Part shown: piece after piece, positions 25,282 to 34,840 of the stretch
How the letters are laid out: each line of letters starts with the position of its first letter
How positions within the stretch are numbered: position 1 is the stretch's first letter
NCBI RefSeq assembly: GCF_014651015.1
Contig: NZ_BMWB01000039.1
Span: 1 to 37,918 of the forward strand
From: Streptomyces xantholiticus
GTDB lineage: Bacteria > Actinomycetota > Actinomycetes > Streptomycetales > Streptomycetaceae
DNA: 37,918 nt
Direction of reading: 5' to 3'
The notes under the pieces: model-generated
Told to the model about the DNA's origin: nothing
Seen by the model: only the letters and a program-made list of their open reading frames with translations
The model's database searches: none
Position numbers and translations under genes: made by a program

Positions 25282-25314
25282 CCGCGAACGTGTATCTGCG
25301 GGAGCCGTTCGCGG
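25282..25314. promoter_or_regulatory. 9-bp inverted repeat upstream of the initiating PKS
   Basis: CCGCGAACG (25282-25290) is repeated in perfect inverse as CGTTCGCGG (25306-25314), with a 15-base spacer. It ends 38 bases before the ATG at 25353. It could be an operator for a dimeric regulator or a leader hairpin. No regulator gene is present in the window to assign to it. Confidence 0.35.
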
Positions 25315-25352
25315 ATCGTGCAGGCGGAAGCGGTAGAAAGGGCTGGAGCTCT

Positions 25353-28300
25353 ATGGGCGTGAACGAGTGCGGGCAAGGGCTCACCGGTGTGGGTCAGAAT
25401 GCCGTCGCCGTCATCGGAATGTCGTGCCGGGTACCGGGCGCCGAGGACGTGCGTTCCTTCTGGAAGCTGCTGGGGGAGGGCGAGCACGCGATAGCGGACG
25501 CGCCTGCCGACCGGTGGCCCACGGACATCGTCGAACTGGCGCGCCACCCGCAGGGCGGCTTCGTCGACGGCGTCGGTGACTTCGACGCGGGCTTCTTCGG
25601 CATCTCCCCGCGAGAGGCCGCGGTGATGGACCCGCGCCAGCGCATGGTGCTCGAGTTGAGCTGGGCGGCCCTGGAAGACGCCTTCCTCCCTCCGGAGAGC
25701 CTGCGCGGCAGCGCCACCGCGGTGTTCCTGGGAGCCACCGGTGACGACTACGCCTCCCTGGTGCACCGGCACGGCGCCGACGCGCTGTCCCACCACTCCA
25801 TAGCCGGGCTGAGCCGGGGCCTGATCGCCAACCGGATTTCGCACCAACTGGGCCTGCACGGGCCGAGCCTGACCGTGGACACCGTGCAGTCCTCCTCCCT
25901 CGTCGCCGTGCACATGGCCTGTGAGAGCCTGCGCTCGGGAGCCGCGCGCCTGGCGCTGGCCGGCGGGGTCCATCTGAATCTGGTGCCGGAGAGCACGATC
26001 GCCTTCGCCCGCTCCGGGGCACTGTCGCCGGACTGCCGCAGCCACACCTTCGACGCCCGCGCCAACGGTTTCGTCCGCGGCGAGGGTGCGGGCGTGGTCG
26101 TGCTCAAGCGCCTGGCCGACGCGGTCGCCGACGGCGATCACGTGTACTGCGTGCTGCTCGGTGGCGCCGTCAACCACGACGGGCCGGGCGCGCTGACCGT
26201 GCCCAACGCCGAGGCACAGAGCGCGCTGCTGCGCGAGGCGTACCGCGACGCCGGGGTGGCCCCCGCGCAGGTGCGGTACGTGGAGCTGCACGGCACCGGC
26301 ACCCGGGCGGGCGACCCGGTCGAGGCGAGCGCCCTGGGCGCGGTCTTCGGCGAGGGCCGCGACGCCGCGCAGCCGCTGCTGGTCGGATCGGTGAAGACCA
26401 ACATCGGCCATCTCGACGCGGCCGCAGGCGTCCTGGGCCTGATCAAGGTCGCCCTGTCGCTGCGGCACGGTCTGCTGCCCGCCAGCCTCAACTACGAGAC
26501 CCCGAACCCGGACATCCCCCTGGAGCAGTGGAAGCTGAGGGTCAACGCCGCCGCCGCGCCGTGGCCCGACGGCCCCCGGCTGGCCGGTGTCAGCTCCTTC
26601 GGGATCGGCGGTACCAACTGCCACCTCGTCGTCGCCGCCCCCGAGCCCCGGCCGGAGCCGCGGCCGAGCGCGGGGCCCGCGCCCGGCAAGCCGGTCCCGG
26701 TGATGGTGTCCGCGCGCAGCCCCCAAGCGCTGCGGGCCCAGGCCGGGCGGCTGCACGACTGGGTGCGCGACGACGCCGGTCTGAACCCGCTGGACGTAGG
26801 CCTCTCCACGACGACCACCCGCTCCGCGCTGAAGAACCGGGGCGTCGTGCTCGCCGCCGACCGGGAGGAACTGCTGGACGGCCTGACCGCGCTGGCCGAG
26901 GGCAGGCCGTCGGCGCGGGTCGTCACCGGCACCGCGGCCGAGGGCGGCGGCGTCGTGTGGGTGTTCTCCGGCCAGGGCGCGCACTGGGTCGGCATGGCCC
27001 AGGGCCTGTGGGAGACGAACGAGGTGTTCGCCGCCCGCATGGACGAGTGCGAGCGCCTGCTCCGGGAGTTCGCCGGCTGGACGCTGCGGGACGTGCTCGG
27101 CGACGAGACCGCCCTGAAGAGGATGGACGTCGTCCAGCCCGCGCTGTTCGCGGTCATGGTCTCGCTCGCCGAGGTGTGGCGCTCCGCGGGCCTGGCGCCG
27201 GACGCGGTCATCGGCCACTCCCAGGGCGAGATCGCCGCCGCGACCGCGGCCGGCATCCTCTCCCTCACCGACGGCGTGCGGCTGATCGTCGCCCGCGCGC
27301 GGGTCATCACCGAGAAGCTGTCCGGACGGGGCCTGATGGCCGTGCTGGACCTGCCCGCCGACCAGGTCGACCAGTCCCGCGTCTCGATCGCGGCGGTCAA
27401 CTCGCCCGGCACCGTGGTGATCTCCGGCGACCCCGAGGCCGTCCGCGCGGCCGTCGCCGACTGCCAGGCCAGGGACCTTCGCGCCCGGATCGTCCCCGTC
27501 GACTACGCCTCCCACAGCCACCACGTGGAATCGATCCGGGACGAGGTGCTCAGCGGCGTCGCGGGAGCAGCGACCACCGACACCGGTGTGGCGTTCTACT
27601 CCACCGTCGCCGCCGGACGCGTCGACCCGGCCACGCTGGACGCCGAGTACTGGTACCGGAACCTGCGCGAGCCCGTGCGCTTCGCCGACACCGTCCAGGC
27701 ACTTCAGGCCGACGGATACGGCGTGTTCGTCGAGGTCAGCCCGCACCCGGTGCTGACGATGCACATCGCGGCCACGGCCGGCTCCGCCGTCGTGCAGCCC
27801 ACGCTGCGCCGCAACCAGGACGAGACGCAGCGCCTGCTGCTGTCCATGGCCGAGTTGCACAGCCGGGGCGTCGACCTGGACTGGCGGGGCATGTTCACGG
27901 GCGCGCGGCGCGTGCCGCTGCCGACCTACGCATTCCAGCGAGAGACCTACTGGGTCGACGGCGCCGCCGTCGAGCCGCCCGCCGCGCGACCGGCCCTCGC
28001 CGCCGCTGCGCCTGCCGCCGCTTCGCCCGAGGCCGCTCCCGCCGCCGACGGGATGTCCGAGCAGGACCTGTGGACGCTGGTACGCGGAGAGGCGGCGGTG
28101 CTGCTCGGGCACGCCGACACCGCGCGGATCGGGACGGACAACACCTTCAAGGAACTCGGCTTCGACTCGGTGACCGCGGTGCAGTTGCGCGACCGGCTCA
28201 ACACCGCGACCGGTCTGCAGATGCCCGCCTCGCTCGCCTACGACCACCCGACCCCCGCCGCGGTGGTGCGGCACATGCGCGAGCAGCTCTCCGGGCAGGG

Positions 28301-31300
28301 CGAGGACCGGGCCGCTGCGGAGGCCGTCACCGTCCCCGCCGCGGACGAGCCGATCGCGATCGTCGGCATGAGCTGCCGGCTGCCCGGCGGCGTGGCCACC
28401 CCCGACGACCTGTGGCGACTGGTCGCCGACGGGGTCGACGCGATCACCGGCTTCCCCGAGGACCGGGGCTGGCAGGTCGACGCGGGCGCCGACTTCGTTC
28501 CCGCCGGCGGCTTCCTGGACGACGCGGCGGACTTCGACGCGGGCTTCTTCCGGATCAGCCCGCGCGAGGCCCTCGCCATGGACCCGCAGCAGCGGCTCGC
28601 CCTGGAGGCCGTGTGGGAGGCGCTGGAGAACGCGGGCCAGGACCCGGCAGAGCTGCGCCGCAGCAGCACCGCGGTGTTCATGGGCGCCATGGCCCAGGAC
28701 TACCTGCCGCGGCTCCAGGACGTGTCCGGCAACCTGGCAGGTCACGCGCTGACCGGCGGCTCCGGCAGTGTGGTGTCCGGCCGGATCGCCTACTCCCTCG
28801 GGCTGGAGGGACCGGCCGTCACCGTCGACACAGCCTGCTCCTCCTCCCTGGTCGCCCTGCACCTGGCCGCCCAGTCGCTGCGGTCCGGTGACTGCACCCT
28901 CGCCCTGGCGGGCGGCGTCACCGTGATGTCCACCCCGGGCATGTTCGTCGAGTTCGCCCGCCAGGGCGGGCTGGCCGCCGACGGCCGCTGCAAGGCGTTC
29001 TCCGACGCCGCCGACGGCACCGGCTGGTCCGAGGGTGTCGGCGTGCTGGTGCTGGAGCGGCTGTCCGACGCGCGCCGGGCCGGCCGCCGCGTCCTGGCCG
29101 TGCTGCGCGGCAGCGCGATCAACCAGGACGGCGAGAGCAACGGCCTCACCGCGCCCAACGGCCCCTCGCAGGAACGGGTGATCCGCCAGGCCCTCGCCTC
29201 GGCCGGCTTGTCCCCGTCCGAGGTCGACGCCGTGGAGGCGCACGGCACCGGCACCGGCCTCGGCGACCCCATCGAGGCTCAGGCGCTGCTGTCCGTCTAC
29301 GGCCAGGACCGCGAGGACCCGCTGTGGCTGGGGTCGCTGAAGTCCAACATCGGACACACCCAGGCCGCCGCGGGCGTCGCGGGCGTGATCAAGATGATCA
29401 CGTCGATGCACGAGGGCGTGCTGCCCAGGACGCTGCACGCCGAGCAGCCCTCTCGCCGGGTCGACTGGTCCTCCGGCGCCGTACGGCTGCTGGCCGAGCA
29501 GCGCGACTGGCCGGGCGCGGACCGCCCCCGGCGCGCAGGCGTCTCCTCGTTCGGGATCAGCGGCACCAACGCCCATGTGATCATCGAGCAGGGTGACACC
29601 ACCGAGTCCGCCGCGCCGTCAGCCGCGCCGTCCCGGGGCGAGTCGGTCTGGCCGGTGTCGGCGCACAGCGCCAAGGCGCTGGCCGGACAGGCGCGCAAGC
29701 TGGCCGACGCGCTGGCCGCCGACGCCGCCGCGCACCCGGCCGATGTGGCCGTGTCCCTGGCCACCCGGCGCTCGTCCTTCGACCACCGCGCTGTGATCAT
29801 CGGGGCGGGCCGGGAGGAACTGCTCGCCGGACTGGAAGCCCTGGCCCGGGGGCAGCGCGAGTCCGGTGTGGTCACCGGACACGCATCGGCGCCGCCCGGC
29901 ATCGGCGTCCTCTTCTCCGGGCAGGGCAGCCAGCGCCTGGGCATGAGCCGTGAGCTGATCGAGGCCTTCCCGGCGTTCGCCGACGCCTGGCGCGAGGTCT
30001 GCGAAGAACTCGACCCCCTGCTGGAGCTCCGCATCGACGAGGTCGTCTCGGCCGAGCCCGGGTCAGAGGCGGCCGGGCTGCTCGACGAGACCGCGACGAC
30101 GCAGCCCGCGCTGTTCGCCTTCGAGGTGGCCGCCTACCGGCTGGTGACCTCCCTCGGGGTCGAGCCCACGGTGCTCGTCGGGCACTCCATCGGCGAGCTG
30201 GCCGCCGCGCACGTGGCAGGCGTGTTCTCACTGGCCGACGCGGCCCGTCTGGTCGCCGCGCGCGGGCGCCTGATGGGGGCACTGCCCCGCGGCGGGGCCA
30301 TGGTGGCCGTGCAGGCGAGCGAGGACGAGGTCCGGGCCGCCCTGGCCGGGCACGAGCAGGCTGTCTCCATCGCCGCCGTGAACGGCCCCGCGGCCGTCGT
30401 GATCTCCGGCGTGGAGGAGGTCGTCACCGCGGTCGCCGCGGCCCTGGCCGCCGAAGGACGCAAGACGACCCGGTTGCGCGTCTCGCACGCCTTCCACTCG
30501 CCGCTGATGGAGCCCATGCTGGACGAGTTCCGACGCGTCGCCGAGTCGGTCACCTACACGCCCGCGCGCGTCGCGGTCGTGTCCAACGTGAGCGGCGCCA
30601 TCGCCGAACCGGGCGAGCTGGAGCAGCCCGGGTACTGGGTGCGCCACGTGCGCGACGCCGTGCGCTTCGCCGACGGGGTCGCCGCCGCCGTGAAGGCCGG
30701 GGCCGAGGCGCTGGTCGAGGTCGGCCCCGACGGCGTCCTCTCCGCCATGGCCGCCGACACCCTCACCGACGGGAACCTGACGGCGATTCCCCTCGTCCGC
30801 AAGGGTCGTTCCGAGAAGCGTTCGGCGGCGGAGGCCCTGGCCCGCCTGCACGTCGCCGGTGTCCCGGTCGACTGGCGGGCCTATCTGGACGCCGTCGGCG
30901 TCGCGGGCAGGCCCGTCGACCTGCCCACCTATGCCTTCGACCACCAGCGTTACTGGGCGCAGCCGAGCAAGCCGCACGGCGATGTCGCAAGTGCCGGGCT
31001 GGAGCCGGTCGGGCATCCCTTCCTCTCCGCCGCCACCGAGCTCGCCGTCGGCGACCAGGTGGCGTTCAGCGGACGGATCGACCTCGTCGGCGAGCCCTGG
31101 CTGGCCGACCACGCCATCTTCGGCAACGCCGTGTTCCCCGGCGCGGCCGTCGTGGAGATGGCGCTGCGCGCGATCGAGAACACCGGCTGCCGTGTCATCG
31201 AGGAACTGACCCTCCACGCGCCGCTCACCTTCGCCGACGGCGCCGTACAGGTGCAGGTCGTCGTCGGCGAGGCGGAGCAGTCGGGCAGGCGCCCCCTCGG

Positions 31301-33488
31301 GGTCTACTCGCGGCCCGCCGCCGGCGGCTCCGGCGGCTGGACCCGGCACGCCGCCGGGCACGTGGTCCCGCAGGCTCCCGCTCGCGCCGCCACGGTGGAC
31401 GTGTGGCCCCCGCAGGACGCCGTCCCGGTGGACGTGTCCGGCTTCTATCCGGAGCTGGTCGACCGGGGCTACGGTTACGGCCCGGCCTTCCAGGGGCTGC
31501 GCTCGCTGTGGCGGCTCGGCGACGACGAGGTCTACGGCGAGGTCCAGCTGCCCGAGCACGTGCCGCACGCCAAGGACGGATTCGCCGTGCATCCGGCCCT
31601 CTTCGACGCCGCCCTGCACCCGATCCTGTCGCTGGTGGTGTCGAACGATCCGACGCAGACGGTGCTGCCCTACTCCTGGGCCGGGGTTGCCTGCCACGCG
31701 CACGGCGCAGGCCGTCTGCGGGTCCGCATGACCCGGATCAGCGAGACCGAGGTGTCGCTGTCGATCACCGGCCTTGACGGTGTGCCCGTACTCACCGTCG
31801 AGTCCCTGGCCCTGATGCCGGCCTCGGCGGACCAGCTGTCCAGAGGCTCCGTCGCCGACTCCCTGTTCGCCGTGCGCTGGTCGCCGGCGGAGCGGAGCCC
31901 ACAGCGGCCGGCCGAGTCGGCCGAGATCGTGCACATCGAGGCGGGCGGGCACGGCGACGCTCCCGCGTCGGCCAGGGCGAGCGCCCGTGAGGCGCTCGAG
32001 CTGGTGCAGCGACGGCTGGACGACCACCACGACCGCCCCCTGGTCATCGTGACCAGGAACGCCGTGGCGGCCCTCCCCGGGGAGACGCCCGATCTGGCCC
32101 TCGCACCGGTGTGGGGCCTGGTGCGCTCCGCGCAGGCCGAGCACGGCGATCAGTTCGTGCTCGTGGACACCGACGGCAGCGAGCAGTCGCTGCGCGCGCT
32201 GGAGGACCTGGACGCGCGCGTGCCCCAGCTCGCGATCCGCCAGGGCAAGGCCTATGCACCGCGACTGGTCCCGGCGCACGCCTCGTCCGCCGCGCGGCAG
32301 GCCTGGGATCCGAACGGAACGGTGTTGCTCACCGGCGCGACCGGTGGTCTGGGCGCCCTGCTCGCCCGGCATCTGGTCGTCGAGCACGGAGTGCGCAACC
32401 TCCTTCTTCTCAGCCGCTCCGGTGCGGCCGGGCCGGCTGCGGAGCTGGCCGAGCTGGGCGCCAACGTCACCCACGCGGCCTGCGACGTCTCCGACGTCGG
32501 GGCGCTGGAGCAGCAGCTCGCGCGGATTCCGCAGGAGGCACCGCTCACTGCGGTCGTGCACATGGCAGGCGTGCTCGACGACACCACCGTGGAGTTGATG
32601 ACGCCCGAGCGGATCGACCGCGTGTTCGCGCCCAAGGTCGACGCCGCATGGCATCTGCACGAGCTCACCAAGGACATGGAGCTGTCGGCCTTCGTGCTGT
32701 ACTCCTCGGTCGTGGGCGTGATCGGCAACGCGGGTCAGGCGAACTACGCGGCGGCCAACGCCTTCCTCGACGCACTGGCCGAGCACCGCGCCGAGGCGGG
32801 GCTGCCCGCACTCTCGCTGGCCTGGGGTCCGTGGGAGATCGGCATGGCGAGCACGCTCGGCCAGGCCGATCTGGCGCGCTTCCGGCGCCATGGCATGGCG
32901 CCCCTGACGGCGGAGCGGGGCACCGCCCTGTTCGACGCCGCTCTCGCCACGGACGAGAGGCTGCAGCTCCCCGTGCAGGTCGATCGGGGCGCTCTGTGGC
33001 AGGACACCGTGCCCGAGCTGCTGCGCACCCTGGTCCAGCCCGCGCCCGCGCCTTCCGAGCGGCCCGTCGCCGCCGAGGAGAGCGGGGAGTCTGCCATGGC
33101 GCGCAGGCTGGCGGTCCTCTCGCCGGAGGAGCAGCGCGAGGAACTGGTGACCCTGCTGCTGGAGACCGCCGCCGTGGTGCTGGGCTACCCGTCCGCCGAG
33201 GACATCGACGCCGACATGTCGTTCCAGGAGATCGGGTTCGACTCCCTCAGCGGCGTGGAGTTCCGCAACCAGGTCAAGCAGGACACGGGAGTGCACGTCC
33301 CGGCAACGGTGATCTACAACTACCCGACGCCTGCCGCGCTGGCGGAGCGCCTGCGGGAACTCATGTTCCCCGAGCCGGACCAGGTCGAAGGCGAGATGGC
33401 CGACGTGCCGGACGACGGGATCGACGGACTCGACGAGATCGATGAACTCGACATCGAGGCACTCGTGCAGCGGGCGATCTCCGAATGA
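25353..33488 (+). CDS. Chain-initiating type I PKS: KSQ-AT-ACP loading module plus KS-AT-DH-KR-ACP module
   Basis: This 2711-residue protein starts at the ATG at 25353, behind a GGAG ribosome site, and has no N-terminal docking helix, as expected for the first PKS. The loading KS (about 20-430) has Gln179 in place of Cys (DTVQSSS), a KSQ decarboxylase, with both histidine motifs kept. The loading AT (Ser623, YASH 718-721) is methylmalonyl type; ACP Ser939. Module 1: KS (Cys1162); AT (Ser1612, HAFH 1712-1715, malonyl); DH with His1920, YGPAFQG and Asp2085; KR with GATGGLG, LDD (B-type), Ser2452 and Tyr2465; ACP Ser2631; acidic docking tail DELDIEALVQRAISE. Expected product: a propionyl starter extended once to 2-pentenoyl-ACP. 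The gene lies downstream of the chain-terminating PKS, so gene order does not follow biosynthetic order. Confidence 0.97.
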   Translation: MGVNECGQGLTGVGQNAVAVIGMSCRVPGAEDVRSFWKLLGEGEHAIADAPADRWPTDIVELARHPQGGFVDGVGDFDAGFFGISPREAAVMDPRQRMVLELSWAALEDAFLPPESLRGSATAVFLGATGDDYASLVHRHGADALSHHSIAGLSRGLIANRISHQLGLHGPSLTVDTVQSSSLVAVHMACESLRSGAARLALAGGVHLNLVPESTIAFARSGALSPDCRSHTFDARANGFVRGEGAGVVVLKRLADAVADGDHVYCVLLGGAVNHDGPGALTVPNAEAQSALLREAYRDAGVAPAQVRYVELHGTGTRAGDPVEASALGAVFGEGRDAAQPLLVGSVKTNIGHLDAAAGVLGLIKVALSLRHGLLPASLNYETPNPDIPLEQWKLRVNAAAAPWPDGPRLAGVSSFGIGGTNCHLVVAAPEPRPEPRPSAGPAPGKPVPVMVSARSPQALRAQAGRLHDWVRDDAGLNPLDVGLSTTTTRSALKNRGVVLAADREELLDGLTALAEGRPSARVVTGTAAEGGGVVWVFSGQGAHWVGMAQGLWETNEVFAARMDECERLLREFAGWTLRDVLGDETALKRMDVVQPALFAVMVSLAEVWRSAGLAPDAVIGHSQGEIAAATAAGILSLTDGVRLIVARARVITEKLSGRGLMAVLDLPADQVDQSRVSIAAVNSPGTVVISGDPEAVRAAVADCQARDLRARIVPVDYASHSHHVESIRDEVLSGVAGAATTDTGVAFYSTVAAGRVDPATLDAEYWYRNLREPVRFADTVQALQADGYGVFVEVSPHPVLTMHIAATAGSAVVQPTLRRNQDETQRLLLSMAELHSRGVDLDWRGMFTGARRVPLPTYAFQRETYWVDGAAVEPPAARPALAAAAPAAASPEAAPAADGMSEQDLWTLVRGEAAVLLGHADTARIGTDNTFKELGFDSVTAVQLRDRLNTATGLQMPASLAYDHPTPAAVVRHMREQLSGQGEDRAAAEAVTVPAADEPIAIVGMSCRLPGGVATPDDLWRLVADGVDAITGFPEDRGWQVDAGADFVPAGGFLDDAADFDAGFFRISPREALAMDPQQRLALEAVWEALENAGQDPAELRRSSTAVFMGAMAQDYLPRLQDVSGNLAGHALTGGSGSVVSGRIAYSLGLEGPAVTVDTACSSSLVALHLAAQSLRSGDCTLALAGGVTVMSTPGMFVEFARQGGLAADGRCKAFSDAADGTGWSEGVGVLVLERLSDARRAGRRVLAVLRGSAINQDGESNGLTAPNGPSQERVIRQALASAGLSPSEVDAVEAHGTGTGLGDPIEAQALLSVYGQDREDPLWLGSLKSNIGHTQAAAGVAGVIKMITSMHEGVLPRTLHAEQPSRRVDWSSGAVRLLAEQRDWPGADRPRRAGVSSFGISGTNAHVIIEQGDTTESAAPSAAPSRGESVWPVSAHSAKALAGQARKLADALAADAAAHPADVAVSLATRRSSFDHRAVIIGAGREELLAGLEALARGQRESGVVTGHASAPPGIGVLFSGQGSQRLGMSRELIEAFPAFADAWREVCEELDPLLELRIDEVVSAEPGSEAAGLLDETATTQPALFAFEVAAYRLVTSLGVEPTVLVGHSIGELAAAHVAGVFSLADAARLVAARGRLMGALPRGGAMVAVQASEDEVRAALAGHEQAVSIAAVNGPAAVVISGVEEVVTAVAAALAAEGRKTTRLRVSHAFHSPLMEPMLDEFRRVAESVTYTPARVAVVSNVSGAIAEPGELEQPGYWVRHVRDAVRFADGVAAAVKAGAEALVEVGPDGVLSAMAADTLTDGNLTAIPLVRKGRSEKRSAAEALARLHVAGVPVDWRAYLDAVGVAGRPVDLPTYAFDHQRYWAQPSKPHGDVASAGLEPVGHPFLSAATELAVGDQVAFSGRIDLVGEPWLADHAIFGNAVFPGAAVVEMALRAIENTGCRVIEELTLHAPLTFADGAVQVQVVVGEAEQSGRRPLGVYSRPAAGGSGGWTRHAAGHVVPQAPARAATVDVWPPQDAVPVDVSGFYPELVDRGYGYGPAFQGLRSLWRLGDDEVYGEVQLPEHVPHAKDGFAVHPALFDAALHPILSLVVSNDPTQTVLPYSWAGVACHAHGAGRLRVRMTRISETEVSLSITGLDGVPVLTVESLALMPASADQLSRGSVADSLFAVRWSPAERSPQRPAESAEIVHIEAGGHGDAPASARASAREALELVQRRLDDHHDRPLVIVTRNAVAALPGETPDLALAPVWGLVRSAQAEHGDQFVLVDTDGSEQSLRALEDLDARVPQLAIRQGKAYAPRLVPAHASSAARQAWDPNGTVLLTGATGGLGALLARHLVVEHGVRNLLLLSRSGAAGPAAELAELGANVTHAACDVSDVGALEQQLARIPQEAPLTAVVHMAGVLDDTTVELMTPERIDRVFAPKVDAAWHLHELTKDMELSAFVLYSSVVGVIGNAGQANYAAANAFLDALAEHRAEAGLPALSLAWGPWEIGMASTLGQADLARFRRHGMAPLTAERGTALFDAALATDERLQLPVQVDRGALWQDTVPELLRTLVQPAPAPSERPVAAEESGESAMARRLAVLSPEEQREELVTLLLETAAVVLGYPSAEDIDADMSFQEIGFDSLSGVEFRNQVKQDTGVHVPATVIYNYPTPAALAERLRELMFPEPDQVEGEMADVPDDGIDGLDEIDELDIEALVQRAISE

Positions 33489-33534
33489 GTACTCCGTGCC
33501 CCCGTGTGCCCGATCTGGAAATGATGGTGGAGAG

Positions 33535-34692
33535 ATGAATCCGGAAGACCTGAAGGCCGTTCGCTCGTTCGTCAAGGAGCATCTCGGCGACCGACATGCG
33601 GAGATGGACGCGATCGAGGACAAGCCCTCGGACGTCTATGAGAGGTTCCGGGAGACGGGACTGGCCAACTGGTGGCTGCCGGAGGAGCTCGGCGGCCGCG
33701 GACTCAGCCTCGAGGACAGCGTCGAGATCGTCAACGAGATCGCCTACGGCGACGCCGGGGTGGCCTTCACGCTCTTCATCTCGGTTCTCGGCACCAGCAT
33801 CGTGCAGCTGTACGGCTCCGAGGAGCTCAAGGCCCGTCATCTCGAGCCCATGGCCGCCCGGGGCTCGTTCTGCGCGACGCTGGGCAGCGAACAGGCCGCG
33901 GGCAGCGAACTCGGCAAGATCGAGACCGTGGTCGCGACCGAGGGGGACGAACTCGTCGTCACCGGTGAGAAGTTCTTCTCCACCAACACCGACTTCGCCG
34001 ACTTCCTCGTCGTCGTGGCCCGCTCGGCCGAGGATCCCGAGGCCTACCATGCCGTGCTGATCCCGCGCGACACCCCCGGCGTCGAGGTCGTGAAGCGCTG
34101 GGACGTCATCGGTCTGCGCGCCTCGTACACCTACCAGGTCAGCCTGAAGGGCTGCCGCGTCCCAGCCGCGAACCGGCTCGAGGGCTCGGGCCTGCGGCTG
34201 CTGGAGATCGGCCTCAACGCCAGCCGCATCCTGATCGCCACCACCGCGATCGGGATCGCCCGCCGCATTCGCGACCACTGCATGACCTACGCCAAGAGCA
34301 AGCCGTTCCGCGACGGTGTCCTCATGGAGAGCCCGGTGTTCGCGCAGCGGCTCGCGCAGATGGAGATGCAGATCGACGTCATGAAGAGCCACTGTCTGCG
34401 CGCCGCCCGCGACTATGACGCGATCATGACGGATCCTCGCGCCGCCGCCCTCTTCCACCGACAGGGCACCCTCAAGTCCGCCTTGACCGCCAAGATGTTC
34501 TGCGGCCAGGCCGGCTGGGAGGTGGCCGGCGTGGGCTCCGAGATGTTCGGCGGACTCGGCTACACCGATGAACTGCCCATCGGCAAGCTGATGCGCGACA
34601 TGAGGTACGTCTCCATCGTCGAAGGCGGCGACGACGTCCTGCGCGACCTGCTCTTCAGCCGCTACGTGGTCCCCGTGCCCCGCCGCTCCTAG
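33535..34692 (+). CDS. Acyl-CoA dehydrogenase-like flavoprotein
   Basis: This 385-residue cytoplasmic protein has the acyl-CoA dehydrogenase fold across its whole length. The family landmarks are the TEP-like loop (LGSEQAAGSELGKIET), the GEKFF stretch, the C-terminal FGGLGYTDELPIGKLMRD segment, and IVEGG with a candidate catalytic base Glu363 where the family has the YEGT glutamate. It should bind FAD and could desaturate an acyl-CoA or acyl-ACP; some homologues in secondary metabolism act as oxygen-dependent hydroxylases instead. The start at 33535 follows GGTGGAGAG and lies 46 bp after the initiating PKS, so the two are probably co-transcribed. The other genes of a methoxymalonyl-ACP set (ACP, hydroxyacyl dehydrogenase, methyltransferase in one block) are not beside it, which argues against that role. 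Confidence 0.93.
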   Translation: MNPEDLKAVRSFVKEHLGDRHAEMDAIEDKPSDVYERFRETGLANWWLPEELGGRGLSLEDSVEIVNEIAYGDAGVAFTLFISVLGTSIVQLYGSEELKARHLEPMAARGSFCATLGSEQAAGSELGKIETVVATEGDELVVTGEKFFSTNTDFADFLVVVARSAEDPEAYHAVLIPRDTPGVEVVKRWDVIGLRASYTYQVSLKGCRVPAANRLEGSGLRLLEIGLNASRILIATTAIGIARRIRDHCMTYAKSKPFRDGVLMESPVFAQRLAQMEMQIDVMKSHCLRAARDYDAIMTDPRAAALFHRQGTLKSALTAKMFCGQAGWEVAGVGSEMFGGLGYTDELPIGKLMRDMRYVSIVEGGDDVLRDLLFSRYVVPVPRRS

Positions 34693-34840
34693 CGCCCGGA
34701 CAGGGCACGCCAACGCGCCGTGAGGCCGTGGACCCCTGACGAACGGCCGGTGGGCCGGAGTCGAACCGTCGCTGCCGCACGGTGTCGAGCCCGGCCCGCC
34801 GCCGGCCGTGACCGGCACGGTCGCATCGGACCCCGGGCGA

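Noticed and set aside
33535..34692. Reading the acyl-CoA dehydrogenase as part of a methoxymalonyl-ACP extender pathway.
   Set aside because: The companion ACP, hydroxyacyl dehydrogenase and dedicated O-methyltransferase block is absent from the window, and most ATs here carry ordinary malonyl or methylmalonyl motifs.
34757..34767. Leftward GGTTCGACTCC resembling a tRNA T-loop, which might mark a tRNA gene or integration site.
   Set aside because: The T-stem has a mismatch, and no matching acceptor stem, D-arm or anticodon arm is found upstream on that strand.
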